Origin: Clostridia bacterium
GTDB taxonomy: Bacteria; Bacillota_A; Clostridia; Christensenellales; Aristaeellaceae
NCBI GenBank assembly: GCA_017399225.1
Contig: JAFQEB010000091.1
Coordinates: 1 to 56,335 of the forward strand
Length of the DNA stretch: 56,335 nt
Reading direction: 5' to 3'
The notes beneath the pieces were generated by a model that worked only from the letters and a program-made list of their open reading frames with translations, made no database searches and had not been told where the DNA came from. Positions 17,821 to 25,266 of this stretch are shown here, piece after piece (positions within the stretch are counted from its first letter, which is position 1; each line of letters begins with the position of its first letter). Made by a program: the position numbers and the translations under genes.

Positions 17821-17836
17821 CGTGTATTTTCAAACG

Positions 17837-17876
17837 AATCGGGCAGAGGAAGCAGCGACGGCTCCCCTGCCCGATT
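17837..17876. terminator. bidirectional terminator between fRMsr and galT
   Basis: Arms AATCGGGCAG (17837-17846) and CTGCCCGATT (17867-17876), with additional inner pairing, flanked by AT-rich sequence. Confidence 0.75.
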
Positions 17877-17886
17877 TCATATTCAT

Positions 17887-19422
17887 TTAACCTTGATATC
17901 CTACACTTGCCAAGAAACGCTTGAATCCGTTCAGGCCGTTTTCATCCTGCTTGTAGACGCCGGCGTCCGCCAGCACCTTCGCGCACACCTTGGCCACCTC
18001 GTCCCGCAGGATCTTTTCGGCCTCCGTATCGTCTTTGCACAGGCCGCGCGTTTCGACGATCTCCTGGAGCCAATCAAAATGCTTTGCAGAGGGATCTGTA
18101 TCCTCCGGCCGCACCATTGCGCGTTTGCCGGTCAGGAAATCCTGCAAGGCAGCCAACTCCGTCTTCAGACGCCCCGGAAGGATGAACAGGCCCATCACTT
18201 CGATCAGGCCGATATTCTCCTTCTTGATGTGGTGCAGCGGTGCATGGGGATGGAAGATCCCCAGCGGATGCTCTTCACTTGTACGGTTATTGCGCAGCAC
18301 CAGCGTCAGCAGGTATTTGCCTTCCTGCTTGCGGAGGATAGGCGTAATGGTGTTATGGGGCGTTTCGCCCGTATAGGCGTATATATCGCAGGCAGGATCG
18401 GACCACTGACGCCAGGCATTCAGGATACGGTCCGCCTCGTCGATCAGCGCATTCTCATCCGTTCCGCTGAGCTGCAGGGCGGACATCGGCCAGTCGAGGA
18501 TAGCCGCTTCTACCTTGTCGCAGGGCGAAACAAGAGCGGCTTTGACAGGAGCTTTGTCCATTGGGAAGCTGTAGCGCCCGCCCTGGAAATGATCATGATT
18601 GAGGATGGAGCCGCCAACGATGGGTAAATCGGCATTGGAGCCCAGCATATAGTGGGGCAGCTGACGGACGAAATCAAACAGGCGCTCAAAGGTGCCGCGG
18701 CTGATCTTCATGGGCACATGCTGGCCGTTGAAGACGATGCAATGCTCCTCATAATAGGCATAGGGAGAATACTGGATATACCAGTCCTGTCCGGCAAGAT
18801 TTACCGGCACAACGCGGTGATTCTGCCTGGCCGGGAAATTGCTGCGGCCGCGATAGCCGGGGTTTTCGATGCACAGCATACACTTGGGATACCCCACGCT
18901 GGGTGCATTTTTCAGCTTTGCGATTTCCTTGGGATCCTTCTCCGGTTTGGAGAGGTTGATCGTGATCTCCAGCTCCCCTACCGGACTGTCAGCAAAGTAA
19001 CGAACGTTCTGAGCGATGGCGTCCACCTTGATGTAGTCGCAAGCGCGGCACATATCGTAAAAACGCTGCGTTGCTGCCTCCGCTCTTCCCTCTGCCACAT
19101 CGCGGCGGAAGGCCTCACGAACCGCCTTCGGCGGCGGCGTCAGAATACCCATCAGCCGGGCAGAGAACAACTCCCGCGCATACCCCATGTCCTCGATCAG
19201 ACCGCGTTCAACGGCCAGATCGCAAAGGCTTTTCAGAAGGCCGGTAGCCGTCGGTGGAATCTCCGCCGTCTCCGCAGCCACATCGGCCGGCGCATCAAGG
19301 TCAAGCACGTCCATCAGCAGATTCCTGTAATAGGGACGATCCACATTTTCGGTCAATTCATTCCGCTCAGAAAATGCAAGCAGCTGTTCGATCAGCTCAG
19401 TTGCTCTTTCTGCCCAACACAT
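17887..19422 (-). CDS. galT: UDP-glucose-hexose-1-phosphate uridylyltransferase (Firmicutes-type GalT)
   Basis: A 511-residue enzyme of the large Gram-positive GalT class (about 490-510 residues), which exchanges UMP between UDP-glucose and galactose-1-phosphate in the Leloir pathway. Signature segments: VGYPKCMLCIENPGYRGR, the histidine-rich GSILNHDHFQGGRY, and HPHAPLHHIKKENIGLIEVM near residue 400. The N-terminal half is helical, as in this class. The ATG at 19422 follows a GAGGAATT site. It stands alone, with no galK or galE nearby, behind a consensus promoter and a palindromic operator candidate, so it is probably sugar-regulated. Confidence 0.96.
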   Translation of the reverse strand: MCWAERATELIEQLLAFSERNELTENVDRPYYRNLLMDVLDLDAPADVAAETAEIPPTATGLLKSLCDLAVERGLIEDMGYARELFSARLMGILTPPPKAVREAFRRDVAEGRAEAATQRFYDMCRACDYIKVDAIAQNVRYFADSPVGELEITINLSKPEKDPKEIAKLKNAPSVGYPKCMLCIENPGYRGRSNFPARQNHRVVPVNLAGQDWYIQYSPYAYYEEHCIVFNGQHVPMKISRGTFERLFDFVRQLPHYMLGSNADLPIVGGSILNHDHFQGGRYSFPMDKAPVKAALVSPCDKVEAAILDWPMSALQLSGTDENALIDEADRILNAWRQWSDPACDIYAYTGETPHNTITPILRKQEGKYLLTLVLRNNRTSEEHPLGIFHPHAPLHHIKKENIGLIEVMGLFILPGRLKTELAALQDFLTGKRAMVRPEDTDPSAKHFDWLQEIVETRGLCKDDTEAEKILRDEVAKVCAKVLADAGVYKQDENGLNGFKRFLASVGYQG

Positions 19423-19442
19423 CTTTGAATTCCTCGCTTTTT

Positions 19443-19458
19443 TGCGGATATATCCGCA
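19443..19458. promoter_or_regulatory. 16-bp perfect palindrome in the galT leader, operator candidate
   Basis: TGCGGATATATCCGCA is its own reverse complement. It starts 15 bp downstream of the galT -10 box, near the transcription start, where a bound repressor would block transcription. Regulator unknown; LacI- or GntR-type sites have this kind of symmetry. Confidence 0.7.
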
Positions 19459-19473
19459 GTTTTTATCGCAATC

Positions 19474-19502
19474 ATTATATAAGAATCCGTCCAGGCTGTC
19501 AA
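19474..19502 (-). promoter_or_regulatory. galT promoter (perfect consensus)
   Basis: On the minus strand, TTGACA (19502-19497), 17-bp spacer, TATAAT (19479-19474). All twelve core bases match consensus. Confidence 0.9.
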
Positions 19503-19589
19503 CTTTTGTCCATCTCTTTGAAGGAATTTGGTCAAAATTGCAGAATGCTTATGACACGGGTCAACGACATTCGTGAGAGGTGACGAGCT

Positions 19590-21170
19590 ATGCCAGGCGC
19601 CGACAAGGGCAAACATCTGCACACTCTGCTGGAGAAGTGCATTCACGGTATCAAAAGCATCCTTTTCAGCCGCCTCGGACTGATCATGCTGCTCCTGCTT
19701 GTACAGCTCTGGCTGCTGATTTGTGTGTTCGAATGGTTTGCAGCCTTCATTCCGCACCTTTTCGGCTCCTCCATGCTTTTCAATCTGCTGATGGTCATTA
19801 TTCTTCTGAACAGCAACACGGATCCGACCGCAAAGCTCACATGGCTGATCGTGATCATGGTCCTGCCCGTGTTCGGCGCGCTGCTCTATCTATACACACG
19901 AAGCGATTTGGGGCATCGCGCACTAAAAAGACGAATTCGCACTCTGACACAGGAAACACGGTTTGATTTGCGTCAGCAGCCGGACGTCGTCCGGCGTCTT
20001 GAGACACTCGACACAGGCGCTGCAGCACTAACACAGTATGCCGCCAGATGCGGCTGTCATCCTGTGTGGGAAAATACAGAGGTCACTTACTTCACAAGCG
20101 GTGAAGATAAGCTTGATGCTTTGCTTGCAGAGCTGCAAAAGGCGAAGAAATTCATATTCCTGGAGTATTTCATCGTCGAGGAAGGCGTCATGTGGGGGCA
20201 GGTTCTTGATCTTCTTGTTAAAAAGGTAAAGGAGGGGCTAGAGATTCGCGTCCTGATCGACGGCACCTGCGAATTCACCAAACTCCCCCACAACTATGTA
20301 GACCAATTGAATTCGCTCGGGATCAAATGCAAGCTCTTTGCCCCTGCATCCCCTTTTATCTCCACGCACTACAATTACAGAGATCATCGGAAAATCGTGG
20401 TGATCGACGGCTGCATCGGCTTCACCGGCGGCGTGAATCTTGCAGATGAGTACATCAACCAGAAGCTCCTCTACGGTCACTGGAAAGATGCGGCCATCAT
20501 GCTCAAGGGCGACGCAGTTCGCAGCTTTACAGTTATGTTCCTTCAGATGTGGGCCATCGATGAGCCCCATGTGGAAACTGGCAAATTCCTGAAAAGCACG
20601 CTCCCCTATCATGCCGCTTCTTCCGGTTTCGTCATGCCATACGCTGACTTTCCCCTTGACGGCAACCAGGTTGGCGAACGCGTTTACATGGATATCCTGT
20701 ACCGGGCGAAGAAGTATGTGCACATCATGACGCCCTACCTGATCCTTGACGGCCCGATGGAAGCAGCCCTGAAGTACGCCGCCGAACGCGGCGTGGAAGT
20801 GCATCTGATTTTACCGGGTATCCCGGATAAGAAGTATGCCTGGTGGCTTGCGCATACCCATTATTCAGCCCTGATAGCTTCAGGCGTCAAAATCAGCGAG
20901 TATACGCCCGGCTTCGTTCACGCAAAGGTTTTTGTTGCAGATGACGTGGAGGCCGTTGTAGGCACCATAAACCTCGACTATCGCAGTCTTTATCATCATT
21001 TTGAATGTGCAGCCTACATGTACGGCACCGATTGTATCGGAGCCATAGAACATGATTTCCAGGATACGCTGGAGAAATGCACCCGCATGTCCGAAAAGCG
21101 TCTGGCAGAGTTCCCCTGGTATCAGAAGCTTGCAGGCGCAGCCCTGAAGGCCCTTGCGCCGCTGATGTAA
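19590..21170 (+). CDS. cls: cardiolipin synthase, phospholipase D family
   Basis: A 526-residue membrane enzyme that forms cardiolipin from phosphatidylglycerol. Two N-terminal transmembrane segments (about 27-50, 56-75) and a third near 82-100 (TWLIVIMVLPVFGALLYLY) match the PLDc_N region. Both HKD motifs are present: HYNYRDHRKIVVIDG and HAKVFVADD; the second is followed by GTINLDYRS. The leader peptide MPGADKGKHLH is polar. The ATG at 19590 follows GAGAGGTGAC. It is divergent from galT, with about 167 bp between starts; its own promoter is unclear (TTGAAG at 19519 with CAGAAT is a weak match). Confidence 0.94.
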   Translation: MPGADKGKHLHTLLEKCIHGIKSILFSRLGLIMLLLLVQLWLLICVFEWFAAFIPHLFGSSMLFNLLMVIILLNSNTDPTAKLTWLIVIMVLPVFGALLYLYTRSDLGHRALKRRIRTLTQETRFDLRQQPDVVRRLETLDTGAAALTQYAARCGCHPVWENTEVTYFTSGEDKLDALLAELQKAKKFIFLEYFIVEEGVMWGQVLDLLVKKVKEGLEIRVLIDGTCEFTKLPHNYVDQLNSLGIKCKLFAPASPFISTHYNYRDHRKIVVIDGCIGFTGGVNLADEYINQKLLYGHWKDAAIMLKGDAVRSFTVMFLQMWAIDEPHVETGKFLKSTLPYHAASSGFVMPYADFPLDGNQVGERVYMDILYRAKKYVHIMTPYLILDGPMEAALKYAAERGVEVHLILPGIPDKKYAWWLAHTHYSALIASGVKISEYTPGFVHAKVFVADDVEAVVGTINLDYRSLYHHFECAAYMYGTDCIGAIEHDFQDTLEKCTRMSEKRLAEFPWYQKLAGAALKALAPLM

Positions 21171-21179
21171 AAGGAAAAC

Positions 21180-21218
21180 GCGTGCTGTCCCTGCATAAGG
21201 GGCAGCACGCTATCTTTC
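21180..21218. terminator. bidirectional terminator between cls and the Cys-rich gene
   Basis: Arms GCGTGCTGTCCCT (21180-21192) and AGGGGCAGCACGC (21198-21210) with one mismatch pair. TATCTTTCTTT follows on plus and GTTTTCCTTTT on minus. Confidence 0.85.
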
Positions 21219-21219
21219 T

Positions 21220-22092
21220 TTATCTGCAGCCGCAGGTACCGCCGCAGCAGTTTCCGGAACAGGAGGTATGGCCACAGGTGCAGCGGACATTCGCAGCGCT
21301 CAGCGTCCCGTTGTTGCACGCAGACGCCTGGGGATAAAGCGGCAGGCTGAAGAATTCCTCACAAACACTGTCAGAGAACTCCTCGGCAGGCGGAATGGCA
21401 CAGAAGCCATAACTCGGGATCAGGATCTCCACGTCCGCAAGCACCTTGAGGATCGTTGTGACACAAATGGTCATCTTGAACTGGTTGTTGCCGATGTAGC
21501 AGCCATTGACACAGATGGCACTGGCCATCGCTTCAAGGCAGTAAGGAACAATGGATTCATCAGGGATGCTGAGCAGCACATCCCGGCTGACCGACACGAC
21601 GCCTTTACCAATGTATTCTACGCAGCGGCTGTCTGTAAAGAGGATGTCGATCGGCACATCGACCGTTGCACGAACACGGGCAAAGCAGGGGCGATCGCAA
21701 AGGCGCTCGACACTCAGGTTGCGGATCTCTGCCGCCGTCGTGCTGCTGCGGCAGCTTTCAAAGGTAATGGGCGGAACCGGCGCGGTAGTAGGCTGAGCGC
21801 CATCGCAGCCGTCGTTGCAGCCGCAGCTGTTACCGCACGGATTGCTGCAGCCGCAGCCATTGCCGCAGGAACCGCACCCACAGTTTCCGCAGCCGGCATT
21901 GCAGCCGCCCGAAACCTGGGCGAAGCTGGTAATGGTCACGATGGCGTTGTCGATCTGCTGCTGCTGCAGAGCGCTATCGTACACGCGCTTGACCTGTACA
22001 CATACCTTCTCCTGCAGGCCATCCAGAGCATTCCCGCTGATAGCTCCGGGACAGCAGGCTGTATTCGCATTCTTATAGCTGTAGAAGGACAT
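21220..22092 (-). CDS. Cys-rich protein of unknown function, possible spore-surface component
   Basis: A 290-residue protein I cannot assign. It starts MSFYSYKNANTACCP and has no signal peptide. Residues about 60-100 form a Gly/Cys-rich low-complexity insert with CxC and CxxC repeats (CGNCGCGSCGNGCGC), and the C-terminus ends in a second Cys cluster (CTCGHTSCSGNCCGGTCGCR). The rest looks like two beta-rich blocks: VCVQVKRVYDSALQQQQIDN before the insert, and a VRATVDVPIDILFTD/ISIPDE/MTICVTTILKVLADVEI region after it, reminiscent of SipL/DUF3794-type beta modules. Such proteins in Clostridia may be spore-coat proteins crosslinked by cysteine; this is inference. GGAGGCG lies upstream of the ATG, and a terminator separates it from the HMA gene. 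Confidence 0.75.
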   Translation of the reverse strand: MSFYSYKNANTACCPGAISGNALDGLQEKVCVQVKRVYDSALQQQQIDNAIVTITSFAQVSGGCNAGCGNCGCGSCGNGCGCSNPCGNSCGCNDGCDGAQPTTAPVPPITFESCRSSTTAAEIRNLSVERLCDRPCFARVRATVDVPIDILFTDSRCVEYIGKGVVSVSRDVLLSIPDESIVPYCLEAMASAICVNGCYIGNNQFKMTICVTTILKVLADVEILIPSYGFCAIPPAEEFSDSVCEEFFSLPLYPQASACNNGTLSAANVRCTCGHTSCSGNCCGGTCGCR

Positions 22093-22200
22093 CTGATCAC
22101 GCCTCCTTGTTCATTCAGCTCCGCCTTAGATGCCGATGTTCGGAGCTTTCACTGGCAGATTATGTGCCAATCGCCAAAGCGTGCGTGATCAGCGCAAGAA

Positions 22201-22234
22201 AAAATCACCCGAATCCATGTCTTCGGGTGATTTT
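22201..22234. terminator. terminator of the scp/HMA operon
   Basis: A perfect 13-bp stem: AAAATCACCCGAA (22201-22213) with TTCGGGTGATTTT (22222-22234). It ends the minus-strand operon just after the HMA stop codon. Confidence 0.9.
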
Positions 22235-22238
22235 CTGC

Positions 22239-22448
22239 TTACAGCATTTTGACAGGAGTAAAGCCCTTCTTCTCTACAGCAGCAAAGAGCGCATCATCCG
22301 TAACGCTTTCGTCGCAGACCACCGTCGCGGTCTTTGCTTCAAGATCGACCGCCGCAGAAGACACGCCGGGAACAGCACCCAGCTCCTTCTCAACGCTCAT
22401 CTTGCAGTGGTTGCACATCATACCTTCGATCAGCAGCTTCTTTTCCAT
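22239..22448 (-). CDS. heavy-metal-associated domain protein, CopZ-like
   Basis: A 69-residue stand-alone HMA domain (beta-alpha-beta-beta-alpha-beta). The metal-binding loop GMMCNHCKMSVEKEL has the MxCxxC motif that binds Cu(I) in CopZ-type chaperones; the C-terminal half (VTDDALFAAVEKKGFTPV) is typical. No copper ATPase, CsoR or CopY lies nearby. It begins 21 bp downstream of scpB on the same strand and appears to be the last gene of the site-2 protease/scpA/scpB operon. An AAGGAGTG site precedes the ATG. Confidence 0.9.
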   Translation of the reverse strand: MEKKLLIEGMMCNHCKMSVEKELGAVPGVSSAAVDLEAKTATVVCDESVTDDALFAAVEKKGFTPVKML

Positions 22449-22469
22449 AGTAATTCACTCCTTTTCAAA

Positions 22470-23075
22470 TCACGGCGTCAATTCCGGCACGCCGTCGGGA
22501 TACAGATCCTCCGGCGGCTCCTCCCGGGGAACCTCCGGCATTGGAGGTAAATCCTCCAGCGTCATCAGTCCAAAGTGGGAAAGGAAATTCTCCGTCGTTC
22601 CATACAGGATCGGACGGCCCAGCGCTTCCTTTCGCCCCACCTCCATGATCAGCTCCTTGTTCATCAGGGACTGTAGGGAGTAATCGCACTTTACGCCACG
22701 GATCTGCTCAACCTCCGCACGAGTCACAGGCTGCTTGTAGGCGACGACCGCCAGCGTTTCCATCGCAGCCTGGCTGAGGGACTGCTTCTGAACCGGCTGC
22801 AGCAGATGAACGACGTCCGTCGAATACAGCGCGCGCGTTGCCAGCTGCACCTGATGGCCAAATCGTTTGAGGGTAAAGCCGCGCTGGCCAAAGTCATACT
22901 CATCGCGCAGGCGGATCAGCTCCGCCTCTACCTCCTTCACAGGTACATCCAGCGCTTTGGAGAGATCGTCAATGCGGACGGCCTCGCCTGCGACGAAAAG
23001 AATCGCCTCGATCCGACCGGCGAGGTTGCCGCCGTTCTCCCGCATCTCCTCATGCTGCATCGTATTCTCGCTCAC
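22470..23075 (-). CDS. scpB: segregation and condensation protein ScpB
   Basis: A 201-residue winged-helix protein, the KITE subunit of the SMC-ScpAB condensin that compacts and segregates the chromosome. Signatures are IEAILFVAGEAVRIDDLSKAL, LSQAAMETLAVVAYKQPVTRAEVEQIRGVKCD and LGRPILYGTTENFLSHFGL. The C-terminus is acidic and Pro-rich. Its ATG overlaps the scpA stop codon by 4 bp (ATGA), so the pair is translationally coupled. The smc gene itself is not in the window. Confidence 0.96.
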   Translation of the reverse strand: MSENTMQHEEMRENGGNLAGRIEAILFVAGEAVRIDDLSKALDVPVKEVEAELIRLRDEYDFGQRGFTLKRFGHQVQLATRALYSTDVVHLLQPVQKQSLSQAAMETLAVVAYKQPVTRAEVEQIRGVKCDYSLQSLMNKELIMEVGRKEALGRPILYGTTENFLSHFGLMTLEDLPPMPEVPREEPPEDLYPDGVPELTP

Positions 23076-23908
23076 TTGCTTTCCTCCTGTGCTTCCGTTT
23101 TGGCCATTGCCGCTTCGATCCTGCGGGCCTTACGGGGTTTTTCAGGCGCCTGGGGCTCCGGCGCGTCATCAGGACGGCGGCCGGGATAGAGAACGATATC
23201 CCCATAAATGCCCTCCTGTTCGATATGCGTTTCTCCCAGTTTGAGAAGCTCCAGCAGCGCAAGGAAAAGGGTCACGACCTCTTCCTTTGTCGGCGCATCA
23301 CTGAAGGCTTCGTCAAAGCGCAGCCGCCCTCTGCGGCGAATGCCCTTGAGCAGCGTCAGCATACATTCCTGAACATTGTGCTCGTCGCGGCGAATGTCCC
23401 GGGGCGCATAGTGATTGACCTCCGGCTTTTCCTCCGCTGCATCGGGCTTTCTGGCCCAGATGCGCAGGAATGCCTCCGTCAGGCCCTGCAACGTCAGGCC
23501 TACAAGCTCTGTTTCCTGGGGCGGAAGAGGATATTCCTCCGGCAGCTTGGTAAAGAGGTTGCCCGCCGCCCGCTCGAATTGCTTCATGGCGTCGGCAGTT
23601 TCACGGAACCGCTTGTATTCCTCCAGGCGGCGGATCAGTGCCTGTTCGGGATCTTCCTCCCCTTCCTCCATCTTCGGCGGACGGGGAAGCATCGCGCGGG
23701 ATTTGATCTCCAGGAGCGTGGCAGCCATGACAAGGAAATCCGTTGCCTCGTCCATGTCAAGATCTGCTGCGCTGCGCACGAGGCTGATGTACTGATCGGT
23801 GATCTGGCTGACAAAAATGTCCTTTATGTCGATCTTTTCCTTATTAATCAGGAAAAGGAGCAGATCGAGCGGGCCATCAAAGTCCTTGAGCTGAAAGGTC
23901 ATTGGCAT
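23072..23908 (-). CDS. scpA: segregation and condensation protein ScpA
   Basis: A 278-residue kleisin subunit that bridges SMC heads and binds ScpB. The N-terminus is typical (LKDFDGPLDLLLFLINKEKI, then DIFVSQITDQYISLV), followed by MAATLLEIKSRAMLPRP and a C-terminal winged helix (FDEAFSDAPTKEEVVTLFLALLELLKLG). The last about 35 residues are a charged, Pro-rich extension. The start at 23908 has an AAGGGAG site about 10 bp upstream; a second Met (23902) is also possible. It follows the site-2 protease gene by 18 bp. Confidence 0.95.
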   Translation of the reverse strand: MPMTFQLKDFDGPLDLLLFLINKEKIDIKDIFVSQITDQYISLVRSAADLDMDEATDFLVMAATLLEIKSRAMLPRPPKMEEGEEDPEQALIRRLEEYKRFRETADAMKQFERAAGNLFTKLPEEYPLPPQETELVGLTLQGLTEAFLRIWARKPDAAEEKPEVNHYAPRDIRRDEHNVQECMLTLLKGIRRRGRLRFDEAFSDAPTKEEVVTLFLALLELLKLGETHIEQEGIYGDIVLYPGRRPDDAPEPQAPEKPRKARRIEAAMAKTEAQEESK

Positions 23909-23926
23909 CGGTGGTATACTCCCTTT

Positions 23927-24757
23927 TTACATCTGTCCGGTCAGCTGCAGGAATGTGCGGATGACAGCGCCGCCCACAAGCTCGCCGCCCTTGATCAGGA
24001 AGGTATCAAGAATGCCTGTCAGCAGCAGGAAGATCAGTGCAATCCGCGCAATATTGAATGCCTGCATGTTGAGGTTGAAACGCCCCTTCAGCAGGGTGTC
24101 ATTCACCACATGATAGCCATCCAGCGGCGGGATCGGCAGCAGGTTGAACAGCGCCAGGGTAAGGTTCACATCCGCCATCAGCAGCAGGAAGCGCTGTACA
24201 TACAGAAGCCAGTAATTGCTTGTAAAGGCCTTCATCCAGTCAAAGGAGAAGCCATAAGCAATGTAAGCGGCCACATAATCGCTCTCCGCCGGAGCAAAGA
24301 TATTCACCATGAATTCCGGGTCTGAACGCCCGTAAGCGTACTCAAACAACGGCATAAAGTCCGGATTCCAGATCGCTGTATTGATCACCACAGCCAGCAG
24401 GCAGCAGATGATGAAAATCGTCAGGTTCGTAACGACGCCGGCAATGGAGACCAGGAAATCATCGCGCCTGTAATTCTGGAAATTCCTCGGGTTCACAGGC
24501 ACCGGCTTCGCCCAGCCAAAGCCGAAAACGAACATGCAGATCGTTCCGATCGGATCCAGATGTCGAGCCGGATTGAGCGAAAGTCGTCCCATCATCTTGG
24601 CCGTGGGATCCCCGCAGCGCAGCGCCATCCAGCCGTGTGCACACTCGTGGAGAATCAGGCTGATGAGGATCACACCCCAGGTGTATACCATATAGATCAG
24701 GAAGTTGACAGGATCTGCTTTCAGCATCTCCAGATATGTTTCAAGCCTTCCGAACAT
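23927..24757 (-). CDS. site-2 protease family (M50) membrane protein
   Basis: A 276-residue polytopic membrane metalloprotease homologue, of the compact group often found next to scpA in Firmicutes. The zinc motif HExxH is at His37-Glu38...His41 (LILHECAHGWMALRCGDP), and the second metal ligand is in NLLPIPPLDGYHVV. There is no PDZ domain, so it is shorter than RseP. The GRLSLNPARHLDPIGTI segment is typical. Roles in regulated intramembrane proteolysis are known for the family, but the substrate here is unknown. It is the first gene of the operon and diverges from the GerQ-like gene with about 74 bp between start codons. Confidence 0.92.
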   Translation of the reverse strand: MFGRLETYLEMLKADPVNFLIYMVYTWGVILISLILHECAHGWMALRCGDPTAKMMGRLSLNPARHLDPIGTICMFVFGFGWAKPVPVNPRNFQNYRRDDFLVSIAGVVTNLTIFIICCLLAVVINTAIWNPDFMPLFEYAYGRSDPEFMVNIFAPAESDYVAAYIAYGFSFDWMKAFTSNYWLLYVQRFLLLMADVNLTLALFNLLPIPPLDGYHVVNDTLLKGRFNLNMQAFNIARIALIFLLLTGILDTFLIKGGELVGGAVIRTFLQLTGQM

Positions 24758-24831
24758 TTCGTTCCTCTTTTCTTCATAATGGGTATTTCGGACGCATAGT
24801 GTTCAGCATCAAAGCAAGGAGGCGACTTGAT

Positions 24832-25266
24832 ATGAGCGAAACGACCGCCGTAAACGGCTTCAATGTTCCGCCGGACCAGGATTTCAACACCGTATCCTTT
24901 CAGGGCTCCATGCAGCAGGTGCTGCAGGAAAACATCGGCAATTACGTCATCGTCGAATTTCTGATCGGTACCGGCAACCTTACCAGCAGACAGGGTATCC
25001 TGTACAGCGTTGCTTCCCAGTTCCTCGTGCTGTACGACGAATTTGAGTCGCGTTACGTCGTCTGTGATATTTTCTCCGTAAAATTCGTTACCTTCCTGCT
25101 TCCCGGCTACCGACCGGGCCAGGTGCCGTCCACGACCTATCCCGCTCCGGAGGCTGCTGCCACCTTTGCCGCCGATACGCCTGCGCAGGCTTCTTCTGCT
25201 CCGGTCACGCCTTCACAGGCTGCATATGCCTATGCTGCCAAGCGCCCGCTGTCTCCCAGAAAGTAA
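24832..25266 (+). CDS. GerQ-like small protein, possible spore-coat component
   Basis: A 144-residue cytoplasmic-type protein. The core (about 20-90) reads VLQENIGNYVIVEFLIGTGN, then GILYSVASQFLVLYDEFESR and VVCDIFSVKFVTFLLPG. The order (a Gln-rich lead-in, a helix, a five-stranded beta sheet around a conserved aromatic end) resembles GerQ/YwdL, a coat protein needed for cortex hydrolysis and crosslinked through Gln; this similarity is from pattern memory, not a search. The tail after residue 95 is Ala/Pro/Thr/Ser-rich low complexity and ends KRPLSPRK. The ATG at 24832 follows AAGGAGGCGA. Its stop codon directly abuts the ligA stop codon. Confidence 0.65.
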   Translation: MSETTAVNGFNVPPDQDFNTVSFQGSMQQVLQENIGNYVIVEFLIGTGNLTSRQGILYSVASQFLVLYDEFESRYVVCDIFSVKFVTFLLPGYRPGQVPSTTYPAPEAAATFAADTPAQASSAPVTPSQAAYAYAAKRPLSPRK

